A DNA stretch of 64,000 bases from Hyphomicrobium sp. MC1 (GCF_000253295.1 NC_015717.1:248001-312000); one strand, 5' to 3'. Shown: positions 26,001 through 35,661, counted from the stretch's first letter. Notes: generated from the letters alone by a model not told the origin. Numbers and translations: made by a program.

Positions 26001-28118
26001 ATGCTGCGCGTGTCAAGACGGCGAAAAATGCGGATAGCATTAGCCTTTGCAACAGTTGGAATTTCAGCTCAGGAAGCGAGCGCGCAAGTTCCAGCTTCGC
26101 CGAATACCAAGTTGCCGGCGGTCAACGTCATGGCAGACGACGACAGCGATGCGCCGTCCAAAAAGGTCAAGGCGCCGGCAGCGGCCCAACAGATTTCAAC
26201 GCCGGCCGCTTCGAATTCCAGCGATTCTTCGGCGACCGTCGATTCCTCTGACATCGCGGTGTCTCCAACGGGTACGCCCGAGTCCGTCGATCAGATCGGA
26301 AGTTCTGTCACCGTTATCACCGCAAAAGAAATCGCGGCTCAACAGCGCCGCACGCTGCCTGACGTTTTGAAGATGGTTCCCGGCCTCAACATTGTGCAGA
26401 CCGGCGGTCCTGGCGGTCAGACGTCGGTATTCATGCGCGGAACGAACTCCAATCACACGAAGATTCTGATCGACGGCATCGACGTCAGCGATCCGACCAC
26501 ACCCAATCGTACGTTCGATCTGGGCCAGATGCTCGCCATGGATATCGAACGCGTCGAAGTTTTGCGTGGTCCGCAGAGTGGTCTTTACGGCGCCGATGCG
26601 CTCGGTGGCGTGATCCTGATTTACACGAAGAGGGGCTATGGTCCGCCGAAGGCGACTGCCATGGTCGAGGGTGGCTCATTTGGAACGTTCAATCAGGCTG
26701 CGAGCATCAGCGGCGGCACGAACAAGTACAACTACTACTTCAATGTCTCGCATTTTCGCGCCGACGACATCCCCGTGACACCCGAGAATTTACTTCTTCC
26801 GGGAGAGCAGCGTCATTCGAACCGATACGATAACCGGACCTACTCATCGAAAGTCGGTGTCGATATCACCAAGGATGTGACGGTCAATCTCGTCGCCCGA
26901 TACACCGACGGCACGCTGCATTACACGGGTGACGCTTACGATCCGTTCACAAACACATCTTATCCGGCGCCATATCAATCGGGTTCCGACGTCGATGATT
27001 TTTACTCGCGCAGCGAAGTAGTCTGGCGCACGTTCAGCAATCTGACGAACTATTTCGGCATCAATTATTCCAACTCTCAGACCGATAATATCGACCACGT
27101 CAACCTCACTGGCAACAGCTACTATCAAGGCGACCGGGTTAAGTACGATTGGCGCAATGTTTGGAACCTCGCGCCGGGCTATACGCTGGTTACAGGCGCC
27201 GAACATCAGATCGAGCAATTTGATGGCCGCCAGATCAATGAGGTCTTTTCCGGTGGCGGTTCTTTCTATGAGGGCCAGCACACATTCGCAGAGGAGTGGA
27301 ACAACGGTGTCTATACGGAGCTTCAGGCTGAGGTCATTCGCAATCTCTTCGTCGCGGCGAACGTGCGCTACGATGATAACGAGAACTTCGGCGGTCATAC
27401 GACTTGGCGCGTTGCGCCCGCGTATGTAATCGAGAGCACGGGAACCAAGATCAAAGGCAGCATTGGCACGGGCTTCAAAGCCCCAAGCCTCAGCCAGCGG
27501 TTTCAGGATTATCCCGCTTACTTTTTCTATGGAAACCCTGATCTCAAACCGGAGGAAAATACCGGTTACGATGTCGGCTTCGAGCAAGCAATTTTCGGTG
27601 GCCGTGCACAGTTTGGCGCCACCTACTTCCGGAACGATATTACCGATCTGATCGAGAGCACTTACGATCCAACGACCTTCGTTTCAACGTATGCCAATGT
27701 CGGTAAGGCGAAAACGGATGGCGTCGAAGCGTTTATTTCAGCGGATTTGACGAAGGATCTTCGTATCCGTGCGGATTATACCTACACGCAGGCAACCAAC
27801 GAAGATACGGGCGGATGGCTTCTGCGCCGCCCGCACAACAAGGCGAGCGTCACTCTCGGGTGGACGCCGACGGAGAAGCTGCTCCTGACGGGTGCGGTGC
27901 TCTACTACGGTGACTCGCTCGACATCAATCGCGCGACATTCGAGAACGAGTTCTTGCCGAGCTTCACGGTGGTCAACGTCGCGGCCGACTACAAGCTGAC
28001 CGACAATATGAGCATCTACGGCCGCATCGATAACCTTTTCGACGAGCACTACGAGATTCCTGACGGCTTCCTGGCGACCGGCATCGGCGCCTATGGCGGC
28101 ATCAGGTTTACGAACTAA
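26001..28118 (+). CDS. btuB: TonB-dependent outer-membrane receptor for cobalamin (BtuB-like)
   Basis: Imports vitamin B12 or other corrinoids across the outer membrane with TonB energy. From 26001 the protein is 705 residues with a leader (MLRVSRRRKMRIALAFATVGISAQEASA); the open frame reaches back to 25824 but that part has no leader character. A low-complexity region rich in Ala/Ser/Asp (about residues 40-90) precedes the plug domain (VTVITAKEIAAQQRRTLPDVLKMVPGLNI, VFMRGTNSNHTKILIDGI, ERVEVLRGPQSGLYG), and the barrel ends with aromatic-terminal strand YGGIRFTN. The riboswitch upstream supports B12 as ligand. The gene symbol is by function, not by proven orthology. Confidence 0.9.
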   Translation: MLRVSRRRKMRIALAFATVGISAQEASAQVPASPNTKLPAVNVMADDDSDAPSKKVKAPAAAQQISTPAASNSSDSSATVDSSDIAVSPTGTPESVDQIGSSVTVITAKEIAAQQRRTLPDVLKMVPGLNIVQTGGPGGQTSVFMRGTNSNHTKILIDGIDVSDPTTPNRTFDLGQMLAMDIERVEVLRGPQSGLYGADALGGVILIYTKRGYGPPKATAMVEGGSFGTFNQAASISGGTNKYNYYFNVSHFRADDIPVTPENLLLPGEQRHSNRYDNRTYSSKVGVDITKDVTVNLVARYTDGTLHYTGDAYDPFTNTSYPAPYQSGSDVDDFYSRSEVVWRTFSNLTNYFGINYSNSQTDNIDHVNLTGNSYYQGDRVKYDWRNVWNLAPGYTLVTGAEHQIEQFDGRQINEVFSGGGSFYEGQHTFAEEWNNGVYTELQAEVIRNLFVAANVRYDDNENFGGHTTWRVAPAYVIESTGTKIKGSIGTGFKAPSLSQRFQDYPAYFFYGNPDLKPEENTGYDVGFEQAIFGGRAQFGATYFRNDITDLIESTYDPTTFVSTYANVGKAKTDGVEAFISADLTKDLRIRADYTYTQATNEDTGGWLLRRPHNKASVTLGWTPTEKLLLTGAVLYYGDSLDINRATFENEFLPSFTVVNVAADYKLTDNMSIYGRIDNLFDEHYEIPDGFLATGIGAYGGIRFTN

Positions 28119-28213
28119 GGGCTTCTCTGGCGGGCGACGGCTATGGTATTTACGGATAGCCTCCCGTCCCGGCGCTTTCGTCCGCCAGGGAACGATTTCA
28201 GAAGGACATGACA

Positions 28214-28786
28214 ATGAAATTTGGTTCCCGATTTGACGATCAAACGTTTTCCTCCTCGCTTGCCATGAGTGCCATTTGGGTGGCCCTCATCGCAGCTTTG
28301 AGCGTTGGCGGCAGCTTCGTGTTCGCCTGCGCAGCGCCGCTCGCCGCTATTGCAGCGCTGGCGGCGACACGAATGGATGCTCGCACGGGATTGGCGCTCG
28401 TCGTCACGGCGTGGCTCACCAACCAGATCGTCGGTTATGCGTTCCTGAGCTATCCGCACACGTTCGAGTCGTATGCCTGGGGCGCGGCGATCGGCGTCGC
28501 AACGATCGCTGCATTCGCTGCTGCTCGGCTTGCAACTGGGATGACCCGCGCTTGGCCGGTGCTTCTGACCGTCTCGTTCGTGCTGGCTTTCGCAGCCTAT
28601 GAACTGGCGCTCTACGTCGCAGGCATCCCGCTTGGAAGCTCGGATGATGCCTTCTCGGTCGCAACCGTCGCCAGAGTGTTTGAAGTCAACGCCGTTTCGT
28701 TTGCTGGGTTGTTGATTCTGTCCGTCATCGCGAGCCGTTTCGCTCGCCCGTCGGTTTCTGCGCAGCAAGCTCCGCGCACGGCGTGA
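28214..28786 (+). CDS. Integral membrane protein in B12 riboswitch unit, family not recognised
   Basis: 190 residues with about six hydrophobic segments (near 15-35, 38-55, 60-80, 85-105, 110-135, 155-175) and short loops. The start at 28214 has AAGGA eight bases upstream; an ATG at 28208 is also in frame. It begins about 95 bases after the B12 receptor stop with no terminator in between, so it probably shares the riboswitch. Size and helix number resemble substrate-capture (S) components of ECF vitamin transporters, but I see no motif that proves this. It may be the inner-membrane step of corrinoid uptake. Confidence 0.65.
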   Translation: MKFGSRFDDQTFSSSLAMSAIWVALIAALSVGGSFVFACAAPLAAIAALAATRMDARTGLALVVTAWLTNQIVGYAFLSYPHTFESYAWGAAIGVATIAAFAAARLATGMTRAWPVLLTVSFVLAFAAYELALYVAGIPLGSSDDAFSVATVARVFEVNAVSFAGLLILSVIASRFARPSVSAQQAPRTA

Positions 28787-28938
28787 ACCATCTCGACTTC
28801 TGTTGACCGCGGGACGACGATGCCGTCATCCCGCGTGCAGCTTATAGGGCGAATTCGCCGGCGTGGCCGGTAACGGGGCTCACGCGCGGCGAAGTGCAGG
28901 AGTGTCAGAGGCCCCGGGGTCTCCGCATTCTTGTCACG

Positions 28939-29862
28939 TCAAGGGGTGACGAAAACGATCGGGCAATTGACGTTTGCGACCCCTGGGCCGAGCAACTTGG
29001 CGTTCTGCGCGGTATCGAGATTGCTGACTTTCGACCAATCGGCATTGTCGTAGACGTTGACCGACCACAGCGGCGAATAACCTTCTTCGCCAGGAAGCGT
29101 GGCTGGGACGTTGTGGGTTTGCGGGGAGTTGGGTTCGCTGCGGAAACCCGAACCTGGACCGCCCTTCGGCTCATTGGGATTGACATTGAAAGTTACGTAG
29201 ATCGGCGAAATGGGGACGTCCGCCCCAGCCACAGAAAGCGGCGCTTCGTTGAAAGCGAAATACTTCGCAACTTTGCCCTTGTACCAGGCGCGCTGCAGTT
29301 CGGCGCTCTCACCGTTCAGACGTTGTCGCGCAACCGATTTGTCGGGAACCACAGGCATGTTGAGCAGGGTGTCGGTTTTCTCGATCGCGTAACCGGACTG
29401 GCGCAATTGAGTTTTATCGGTGATTGAGTTCACCACATAATCGGATGGAACCGAGACTTTGTAGACTTGGCGGAAATCGTTATAGCCCTTTTCTCCCGGC
29501 AGATTGTCGATGATGTCGAGCTGACCTGAGATCGGGCTTTTCTCACCCTTGCGATAGAAGACATAAACGGGAGCAGGGGTCAGATTCTGGACATCGAAAT
29601 TGTAATAGCGCACCGGCTTGCCCGTGGTCGGTGACAGCCCGGTGGTAATGAAAGGGCCTTTGTCGAAATCGACGGGCTTATTGGGGCCTGGGATGCCATT
29701 GGTTGAGGTGCGCAATTGTAAATGCGCCGCCTTGGCGCTGAAGCGATCTACGGCGACGATCTGTGCCTTATCGGGATTCTTGGCGTGAGGCTTTGCCTGC
29801 GCGACGCTGCTTCCTGCGGCGATCAAGACGCCGGTTAATATGATTGCGATGCGGGGGGCCAT
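28939..29862 (-). CDS. Exported protein of unknown function
   Basis: About 307 residues with a signal peptide (MAPRIAIILTGVLIAAGSSVAQA). The start at 29862 follows GGAG by seven bases; a longer frame to 29943 adds a charged extension. The mature chain is rich in Pro, Asn and Tyr and has phrases such as GKPVRYYNFDVQNLTPAPVYVFYR, LPGEKGYNDFRQVYKV and LPGEEGYSPLWSVNVYDNADW; the two LPGEKGY/LPGEEGY segments suggest an internal repeat of two related domains. I do not recognise the family. It stands alone between converging and diverging neighbours. Confidence 0.75.
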   Translation of the reverse strand: MAPRIAIILTGVLIAAGSSVAQAKPHAKNPDKAQIVAVDRFSAKAAHLQLRTSTNGIPGPNKPVDFDKGPFITTGLSPTTGKPVRYYNFDVQNLTPAPVYVFYRKGEKSPISGQLDIIDNLPGEKGYNDFRQVYKVSVPSDYVVNSITDKTQLRQSGYAIEKTDTLLNMPVVPDKSVARQRLNGESAELQRAWYKGKVAKYFAFNEAPLSVAGADVPISPIYVTFNVNPNEPKGGPGSGFRSEPNSPQTHNVPATLPGEEGYSPLWSVNVYDNADWSKVSNLDTAQNAKLLGPGVANVNCPIVFVTP

Positions 29863-29996
29863 CGGATGCTCCGGGTTGAATTTTTGGAAAGTTGAGCGAA
29901 CATGAGAGATCGCGGCAAGCATGACTGCGTTGCTATCGAGCACTACGTGTGTTGCGATCGGTTCGTTACTTTCCGCCCGGAGGGTGCCGCCGCTTC

Positions 29997-30951
29997 TTAG
30001 GGCGCGGCCCGGTCGACATGTTTCGCCAGGAATTGGAGTATCAGACGAGCGATGTCGTCATTTTTCTCGTCCAGCGCGAAGTGTCCTGCATCAAGCAAAT
30101 GTATTTCGGCATCGGGTAGGTCGCGCTTGAATGCTTCGGCACCCGGCGCAATGAACGAGGGATCATTCCGTCCCCACACCACCAGCGTCGGCGGCTTGTG
30201 CGCCCGCAGCCACGCTTGCCATTCCGGATAGGATGCGACGTTCGTGCGATAATCGTAGAGAAGCGCGGATTGTATGGCGTGCTGTCCGGGTTTTGAGAGA
30301 TGAGCGTACTCGTCCGTCCACGTATCCGGATTGTAACGCTCCGGATGCGATGTGCCCAAGGTGTGGCGCTGCTCGGTCGCTGTCCGCGAAACAAATGCTT
30401 CAAATACTTCGGGGGGGGGGCCTTCGGATCGGACCAGTACTTCGCGATAGCCGCCCACTTCGTTCCCAGACCTTCCTTGTAGACGTTCGCGTTCTGGATG
30501 ATGAGCGACTGAACGCGCTCCGGATGCGCGAGCATGATGCGGAATCCGACAGGTCCACCGTAATCGTGCAGATAGAACGAGTACGTCTTGATATCGAGTT
30601 GGTCGAGAAGAACGTTCATCGTCTTCGCGAGATGATCGAATGTGTAAGCATAGGATGATGGAGAGGGCGCATCGCTCTGGCCGAATCCTGGAAAGTCCGG
30701 CGCTATCACATGATAGCGCGTCGCGAGCAGAGGAATGAGCGTGTCGAACTCGCGAGAGGCGGACGGAATCCATGCAGCAGAACGATCGCCGGTGCGTTCT
30801 TCGGGCCGGCCTCGCGATAAAAAATGCCGACGCCGTCGACCGCAACGCGGTGATAAGTCGTCGAAGCGGACGTCGATTCCAAGGGAGCCCCCTGCGCGGC
30901 ATGGGCCGCCAAGAAAGAGACTGCGAGGGCGAGGATAATAGAAGCTTTCAC
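29997..30951 (-). pseudogene. Exported alpha/beta hydrolase with two frameshifts
   Basis: Three frames together spell one protein of about 318 residues. A GTG start at 30951 gives a signal peptide (KASIILALAVSFLAAHAAQG) and then YREAGPKNAPAIVLLHGF. Near 30765 one base (probably a C) is missing: the next frame continues SASREFDTLIPLLATRYHVIAPDFPGFGQSDAP and LHDYGGPVGFRIMLAHPERV. In a run of ten G (30411-30420) the frame changes again, giving FEAFVSRTATEQRH to the end DAGHFALDEKNDD with the catalytic His. The nucleophile is Asp (HDYGGP), as in haloalkane-dehalogenase/epoxide-hydrolase relatives. Either decayed, phase-variable, or affected by read errors. Confidence 0.8.
30411..30420. repeat. 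G10 homopolymer inside the alpha/beta hydrolase
   Basis: Ten consecutive G on the plus strand (C on the coding strand). The reading frame is broken exactly here: 8 or 11 residues of C would keep the Pro-rich linker in frame. Such tracts slip easily in replication and are also error-prone in sequencing. Confidence 0.9.
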
Positions 30952-31156
30952 GGTTCGTGTCCTCGTTTCATGAAGGAGGCGGATTGGCTGGACCGGTAGC
31001 TTGGCGGGCACATGCGAAGGGTTGGGATCACTGGGAACATACAGAAGCGTTACGTTGCCGCTTCGATTCGCGTTACGCACATCGCACGCAACCCCGCGAT
31101 CGCAAGGTTTTGGTCGCTGATAGGTCGATGTCGACGACGTTTCCGCTGTTGCGTCG

Positions 31157-32119
31157 TCAGCCGGTTTCCTCGCTATCGCCATAGAATTCGGCGCGCATTT
31201 TTTCGAACGTGCGGCGCGTTTGCGGTTTGATGAAGAGCGATATGACCTCCGGGTGCTTGGCGCGAATTCGCTCTTCGAGACGGACGACAGCGGCTTCAAT
31301 TTGCGGCGTGCGAAGTTCATCGGAGAATTCTAGGCTCAGTGCGACCAGAATCTGATCGGGCGCCAAATGCAGCGCGAAGACGTTATTGGCGCCGTCAACG
31401 CTCTGTTCACTGATCGCGAGGGAGAGGATCGAACTGATCACTTCATCGCTGGCACGTTCGCCGATAAGGAGCGCCTTGTTCTCGCGTGCAAGGACGGTGG
31501 CGGCGATGGCGAGAACGATGCCGATGAGAATCGACGCTGCGCCATCGACCCAGGAAATATCCCAATGCTGTGCGGCGAAGTTTCCGGCCGCCGCAATTGC
31601 AATACCGATGAGCGCTGCAGTGTCTTCGAACAGCACCATGAACGAGGGCGGATCTTTGCTGTCGCGCACCGTTTCCCAGTATCCGCGCCGGCCCTTCAGC
31701 TTACCGAAGCGCTTCAGCGCAATCCACCAAGACGTTCCCTCGAAGACCGCCGACATCGCCAATACGATATAGTTGACGCCTGGATTGGTGATGGGATTCG
31801 GCTCGATGATATGATCGATGCCTTCGTAGATGGACACGCCAGCGCCGATCGCGAACAGCAGCAACGAGACGATGAAGCTCCAGAAATACAGTTCGCGGCC
31901 ATACCCCAGAGGATGTGTGTCGTCGGGGCGGCGGCTGGAGCGGAAATAGCCATAGAGCAGCAGAGCTTCGTTGCCGGTGTCGACCAGCGAATGCACCGCC
32001 TCGCTCAGCATCGACGAGCTTCCGGTCGCCGCCGCGGCGACAAATTTAGTGGCGGCGACGAGCAGATTGCCGATGAGGGCGGCGTAGACGACTCTTTTGG
32101 AAAGTGCGGTTTCGCTCAT
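31157..32119 (-). CDS. Cation diffusion facilitator family metal exporter
   Basis: 320-residue CDF transporter that exports divalent cations such as Zn, Co or Fe in exchange for protons. Six transmembrane helices lie in the first 210 residues; helix 2 holds SEAVHSLVDTGNE and helix 5 the DGAASILIG segment with the metal-site Asp residues, although the His of the usual HxxxD is retained only as HSLVD. A C-terminal cytoplasmic domain follows from about 215 (SVDGANNVFALHLAPDQILVALSLEF). Monocistronic, 63 bases downstream of lon on the same strand. Confidence 0.92.
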   Translation of the reverse strand: MSETALSKRVVYAALIGNLLVAATKFVAAAATGSSSMLSEAVHSLVDTGNEALLLYGYFRSSRRPDDTHPLGYGRELYFWSFIVSLLLFAIGAGVSIYEGIDHIIEPNPITNPGVNYIVLAMSAVFEGTSWWIALKRFGKLKGRRGYWETVRDSKDPPSFMVLFEDTAALIGIAIAAAGNFAAQHWDISWVDGAASILIGIVLAIAATVLARENKALLIGERASDEVISSILSLAISEQSVDGANNVFALHLAPDQILVALSLEFSDELRTPQIEAAVVRLEERIRAKHPEVISLFIKPQTRRTFEKMRAEFYGDSEETG

Positions 32120-32182
32120 CTACCGTATGATTGCTAGGGCTTGGCCGCAATTGCAATTCCATATCGCACGGCGAGCGCGAGA

Positions 32183-34594
32183 TCACGTCTCCACTTTTTC
32201 GGCAGGCGCACTTTCGAGGGCGGCCGCGACGGCATCATCGACGCGTTCGAGCCAGACAAACTCCAGGCGGTTGCGTGCATCCTCGGGGATGTCGTCGTAG
32301 TCGCGGCGGTTACGGGCGGGCAGCATCACGCGGGTTATGCCGGCCGCGGCTGCTGCAACAACTTTTTCCTTGATGCCGCCGACCGGCAACACGAGGCCGC
32401 GCAGCGAGATTTCGCCGGTCATTGCGGTGTCGCTGCGGATCGTGCGGTTCGTCAGCAGCGAGACGAGCGCCATGAACATCGCGACGCCCGCGCTCGGGCC
32501 GTCCTTTGGCGTAGCCCCGGCGGGGACGTGCACATGGATATCGTTTCGTTCGAAAATGGCGGGATCGATACCGAGCGAGGTCGCGCGGCTCTTGACGAGC
32601 GTCATCGCCGCCTGGGCGCTTTCACGCATGACGTCTCCGAGCTGGCCGGTCAGGATCAGGCCGCCTTTGCCGGGTGCGCGGGTCGCTTCGATGAACAGGA
32701 TGTCGCCGCCGACGGGTGTCCAGGCGAGGCCGGTCGCGACGCCCGGGACGCTCGTGCGCATGGCGACTTCGTTCTCGAAGCGTGGCTGTCCAAGCGTCGC
32801 GCTGACGTCCGCGACGCCGATATGGACATGCTGGGTGCTGCCTTCCGCGATCTGCACGGCGGCGTGGCGGAAGACCTGACCGATATCGCGTTCGAGATTG
32901 CGGACGCCGGCCTCACGGGTGTAACCCCGAATGATCGCGGCGATTGCTTCGTCGTCAATATCGGCTTGCTCGGGCTTCAGGCCGTTGGCCTCGAGCTGGC
33001 GTTTGACGAGATAGCGGCGCGCGATCTGCAACTTTTCCGTTTCCGTATAGCCCGCAAGGCTGATGATCTCCATGCGGTCGCGCAGCGGGCCAGGAATTGT
33101 GTCCAGCATGTTCGCCGTCGCAATGAAAACGACGCGGCTCAAGTCGAACGGCACGCCGAGATAGTTGTCGCGGAAGGTGCTGTTCTGTTCAGGATCGAGG
33201 ACTTCCAGCATTGCGGCCGATGGATCGCCCTGGATGCCGCGGCCCATCTTGTCGATTTCGTCAAGCATCATGACGCAATTACGCGCCCCGGCTTTCTTGA
33301 TGCCTTGAATGATGTTGCCCGGCAGCGCGCCGACATACGTGCGGCGATGGCCGCGGATTTCGGCTTCATCGTGAACGCCGCCGAGGCTTACGCGTACGAA
33401 CGGACGGCCCATGGCGCGCGCGATCGACTGGCCGAGTGACGTCTTGCCGACGCCTGGAGGACCAACGAAGCACAGGATCGGAGCCTTGCCCTGAGGGGCC
33501 AGCTTGCGCACCGCGAGGTATTCGATGATGCGCGTCTTGATCTTTTCGAGGCCGAAGTGATCCTGATCGAGGATGCGCCGGGCTTCGGCGATGTCGATCG
33601 GCTTTGCTTCCGGCAAGCTCCACGGCAATTCGATCAGCCAGTCGAGATAGGTGCGGATCATGCCTGCTTCGCCTGCCGCTTCCGGCATGCGCTGATAGCG
33701 TGCGAGTTCCTTCTTGGCCTGGCTCTCGACCTCGGGCGGCATTTTCGCTTTGGCGATGGCCTCCGTCAGCTCGGCGACCTCCTGCGATTTGCCGTCGCCT
33801 TCGCCAAGCTGGCGCTGAATGGCGGCCATCTGCTCGCGCAGCACGGCTTCGCGCTGACGCTCGTCGAAGGCGGCCTTGGTCTGTCGGCCGATTTCCTGGG
33901 TGAGACGCATGACTTCGATGCGCTCGGCAAGGAGCGCCGAGACGCGGTCTATGCGCGTCGAGAGGTCGACGGTTTCGAGGATCGACTGCTTCTGCTCGGA
34001 CGGGATATCCATGTAGCCTGCCGCGAGATCGGCGAGGGTGGCTGGAGATGTCGCGTTCTGGATCGTCGTGATCAGTTCCGGCGGAGCTTGCGGCAGAAGC
34101 TGAACGGCTTCGAGCGCCTGGGCCTGCAGATTGCGGAAGCGCGCTTCAATTTCCGTCGAGCGCGTTTCGGGCTCGGGAATATTGACGACGCGAGCCACTG
34201 GGAACGGGGTGCCGGGAAGGAAATCCAGAATGCGAATGCGCTGCACGCCCTGGACGACGATGTGATGCGTTCCGTCGGGTGCCGCGATGTAGCGGATGAT
34301 GTTGGCAAGTGTGCCGACGCGGTGCAGATCGTCGGGGCCGGGATCGTCATTTTCCGGATCGCGTTGCAGGACGATGCCGATCTGGCGTTCCTCACGCACG
34401 GCCTGCTGAACTGCGGAAATGGATTTCGCGCGGCCGACGGTGATCGGCAGAATGAGGCCGGGAAAAAGCACAAGCTTGCGAACCGGCACGAGGATCAGTG
34501 CGTCCGACGGCAGTGCAATGTTCGGCGTAGCGCCCTGACTCGAAGGCGCAGAGCCTTCCGACGTTGGTGGGTTCGTCTCACCGAGTGTCTTCAT
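32183..34594 (-). CDS. lon: ATP-dependent protease Lon
   Basis: Cytoplasmic AAA+ serine protease that degrades misfolded and regulatory proteins. 803 residues: N-terminal substrate domain (about 25-215, LPVR-type start LILVPVRKLVLFPGLILPITV), Walker A GPPGVGKTSLG near 377, Walker B MMLDEIDKM, and protease domain with catalytic Ser in KDGPSAGVAMF (about 700) and Lys in GGIKEKVVAA (about 743). It lies 10 bases after the hsp20 gene on the same strand, so the two form a protein-quality operon. Confidence 0.97.
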   Translation of the reverse strand: MKTLGETNPPTSEGSAPSSQGATPNIALPSDALILVPVRKLVLFPGLILPITVGRAKSISAVQQAVREERQIGIVLQRDPENDDPGPDDLHRVGTLANIIRYIAAPDGTHHIVVQGVQRIRILDFLPGTPFPVARVVNIPEPETRSTEIEARFRNLQAQALEAVQLLPQAPPELITTIQNATSPATLADLAAGYMDIPSEQKQSILETVDLSTRIDRVSALLAERIEVMRLTQEIGRQTKAAFDERQREAVLREQMAAIQRQLGEGDGKSQEVAELTEAIAKAKMPPEVESQAKKELARYQRMPEAAGEAGMIRTYLDWLIELPWSLPEAKPIDIAEARRILDQDHFGLEKIKTRIIEYLAVRKLAPQGKAPILCFVGPPGVGKTSLGQSIARAMGRPFVRVSLGGVHDEAEIRGHRRTYVGALPGNIIQGIKKAGARNCVMMLDEIDKMGRGIQGDPSAAMLEVLDPEQNSTFRDNYLGVPFDLSRVVFIATANMLDTIPGPLRDRMEIISLAGYTETEKLQIARRYLVKRQLEANGLKPEQADIDDEAIAAIIRGYTREAGVRNLERDIGQVFRHAAVQIAEGSTQHVHIGVADVSATLGQPRFENEVAMRTSVPGVATGLAWTPVGGDILFIEATRAPGKGGLILTGQLGDVMRESAQAAMTLVKSRATSLGIDPAIFERNDIHVHVPAGATPKDGPSAGVAMFMALVSLLTNRTIRSDTAMTGEISLRGLVLPVGGIKEKVVAAAAAGITRVMLPARNRRDYDDIPEDARNRLEFVWLERVDDAVAAALESAPAEKVET

Positions 34595-34604
34595 CTGGAA
34601 TTCC

Positions 34605-35012
34605 TCAACCGGCCTTTGTCAGCGAAAAGACAAGGCAGCCATTTTGTACGAACTGCCGCACGGCGTAGCGGCCCGCCGGCAATTGAAGGCGGCGCTCGAA
34701 GCGGCCCTGCGGCAGCTCGAGGCGGTGGATGATTGCGTCGCGAAGCTCGCGCGGCAGGACACGGCGCCCCGAGACGACAAGAACGCCGTTGTCAATGGCG
34801 GCTGTGACGTTGTCGGGATCGACGCCCGGCAACGCCACGAACACCAGGATTTCGGTTTCGGTCTCCAGAACGTCAATAGGCGGTTCCCACGAAGGTTCGT
34901 TCGCTGGCCCCGAAGGCTGCAGCCGGAAAAACTGGCGATGCATGCGTTCGGCGCGGGCGAGGGATTCGACGGCCTCGGACAACATCCAGCTCATCGGGTC
35001 TTTGTTCGACAT
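34605..35012 (-). CDS. Small heat shock protein, Hsp20/alpha-crystallin family
   Basis: Holdase chaperone of 135 residues. The alpha-crystallin domain spans about 42-130 (WEPPIDVLETETEILVFVALPGVDPDNVTAAIDNGVLVVSGRR ... LPQGRFERRLQLP ... VQNGCLVFSLTK), with A/GxLxxxxPGv-type motifs. Co-transcribed with lon (10-base gap). This pairing passes unfolded clients from holdase to protease. I could not find a convincing heat-shock promoter or RNA thermometer in the 160 bases upstream. Confidence 0.93.
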   Translation of the reverse strand: MSNKDPMSWMLSEAVESLARAERMHRQFFRLQPSGPANEPSWEPPIDVLETETEILVFVALPGVDPDNVTAAIDNGVLVVSGRRVLPRELRDAIIHRLELPQGRFERRLQLPAGRYAVRQFVQNGCLVFSLTKAG

Positions 35013-35172
35013 AGATACTTTTTCCCTTGGGGATCGGTCCGTCGACGTTTTTGCTCGTTGGAGGGGAAATCTAGCGCGCCATCCGCGATCTGTCGCTATC
35101 CGCGCCGCCGTTAATCGGGCGTTTTAGCAATGCCGCGAAGCAAGCCGCTATAGGAGGCTCGACCCATCGTGG

Positions 35173-35571
35173 TTAGCTGACACGGGGCGGTTCCTGGTGG
35201 TCTTCCCAGAAGAATTTGCGTGCCAACGCCAGCACCTCACCGTCCGTCGGATGGCCGAGCGTTTCGACGCCTTGGATCTTTGCCTTCAGCGCAGGTGCGT
35301 GCTGTGCGATATGGTTTACAAGGACGTTCTTTTCGTTGGCCGGGCCGGTGACGAGAATGGCTCCGGCATCTGCGAGCGCATTCGTGACATTTTGCAGAAA
35401 TTCCTGATCTTCGCTCGCGTGGCCGCTGCCGATGGAATTCGCCTTGTGATGGATGTGGCGGACAGGATCCTTGGGATGGACAACGATGGTATCGGCCTCT
35501 GAAGCGCTGAAGTGGAAAACGCGGGCTTCGTGGTGATCGATCCAAACGACAGCGTGGAAATGGCCTGACAT
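35173..35571 (-). CDS. Translational-machinery/eRF1-like small protein
   Basis: 132 residues from the start at 35571 (MSGHFHAVVWIDHHEARVFHF), which resembles proteins annotated as 'translational machinery protein' in Hyphomicrobiales, with a fold related to domain 3 of eukaryotic release factor 1 and host-attachment proteins. Features are the WIDHHEARVFHF strand, His-rich KDPVRHIHHKANSIGSGH, and ILVTGPANEKNVLVNHI. Function is not established to my knowledge. Monocistronic. A start at 35583 is possible too. Confidence 0.65.
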   Translation of the reverse strand: MSGHFHAVVWIDHHEARVFHFSASEADTIVVHPKDPVRHIHHKANSIGSGHASEDQEFLQNVTNALADAGAILVTGPANEKNVLVNHIAQHAPALKAKIQGVETLGHPTDGEVLALARKFFWEDHQEPPRVS

Positions 35572-35661
35572 GAATTCTCCCATTGGGCTGGCCTGAAGGG
35601 CGGAGTGCCTGACTACGATCGCCTGTCCTGCGCGGCGGTCGTTTGCGCTTTGTCAAAATCC

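Noticed and set aside
28808..28834. Hairpin CGCGGGA ... TCCCGCG after the B12 unit as a terminator
   Set aside because: There is a 7-base stem but no T run on either side, so it is not supported as a rho-independent terminator.
32141..34732. Two long plus-strand frames (432 and 391 residues)
   Set aside because: Both are antisense to lon and hsp20, whose protein motifs are unmistakable.
35013..35172. Heat-shock sigma promoter or RNA thermometer before hsp20-lon
   Set aside because: I looked for CTTG...CCCCAT-like boxes and a ribosome-site-masking hairpin and found no convincing match.
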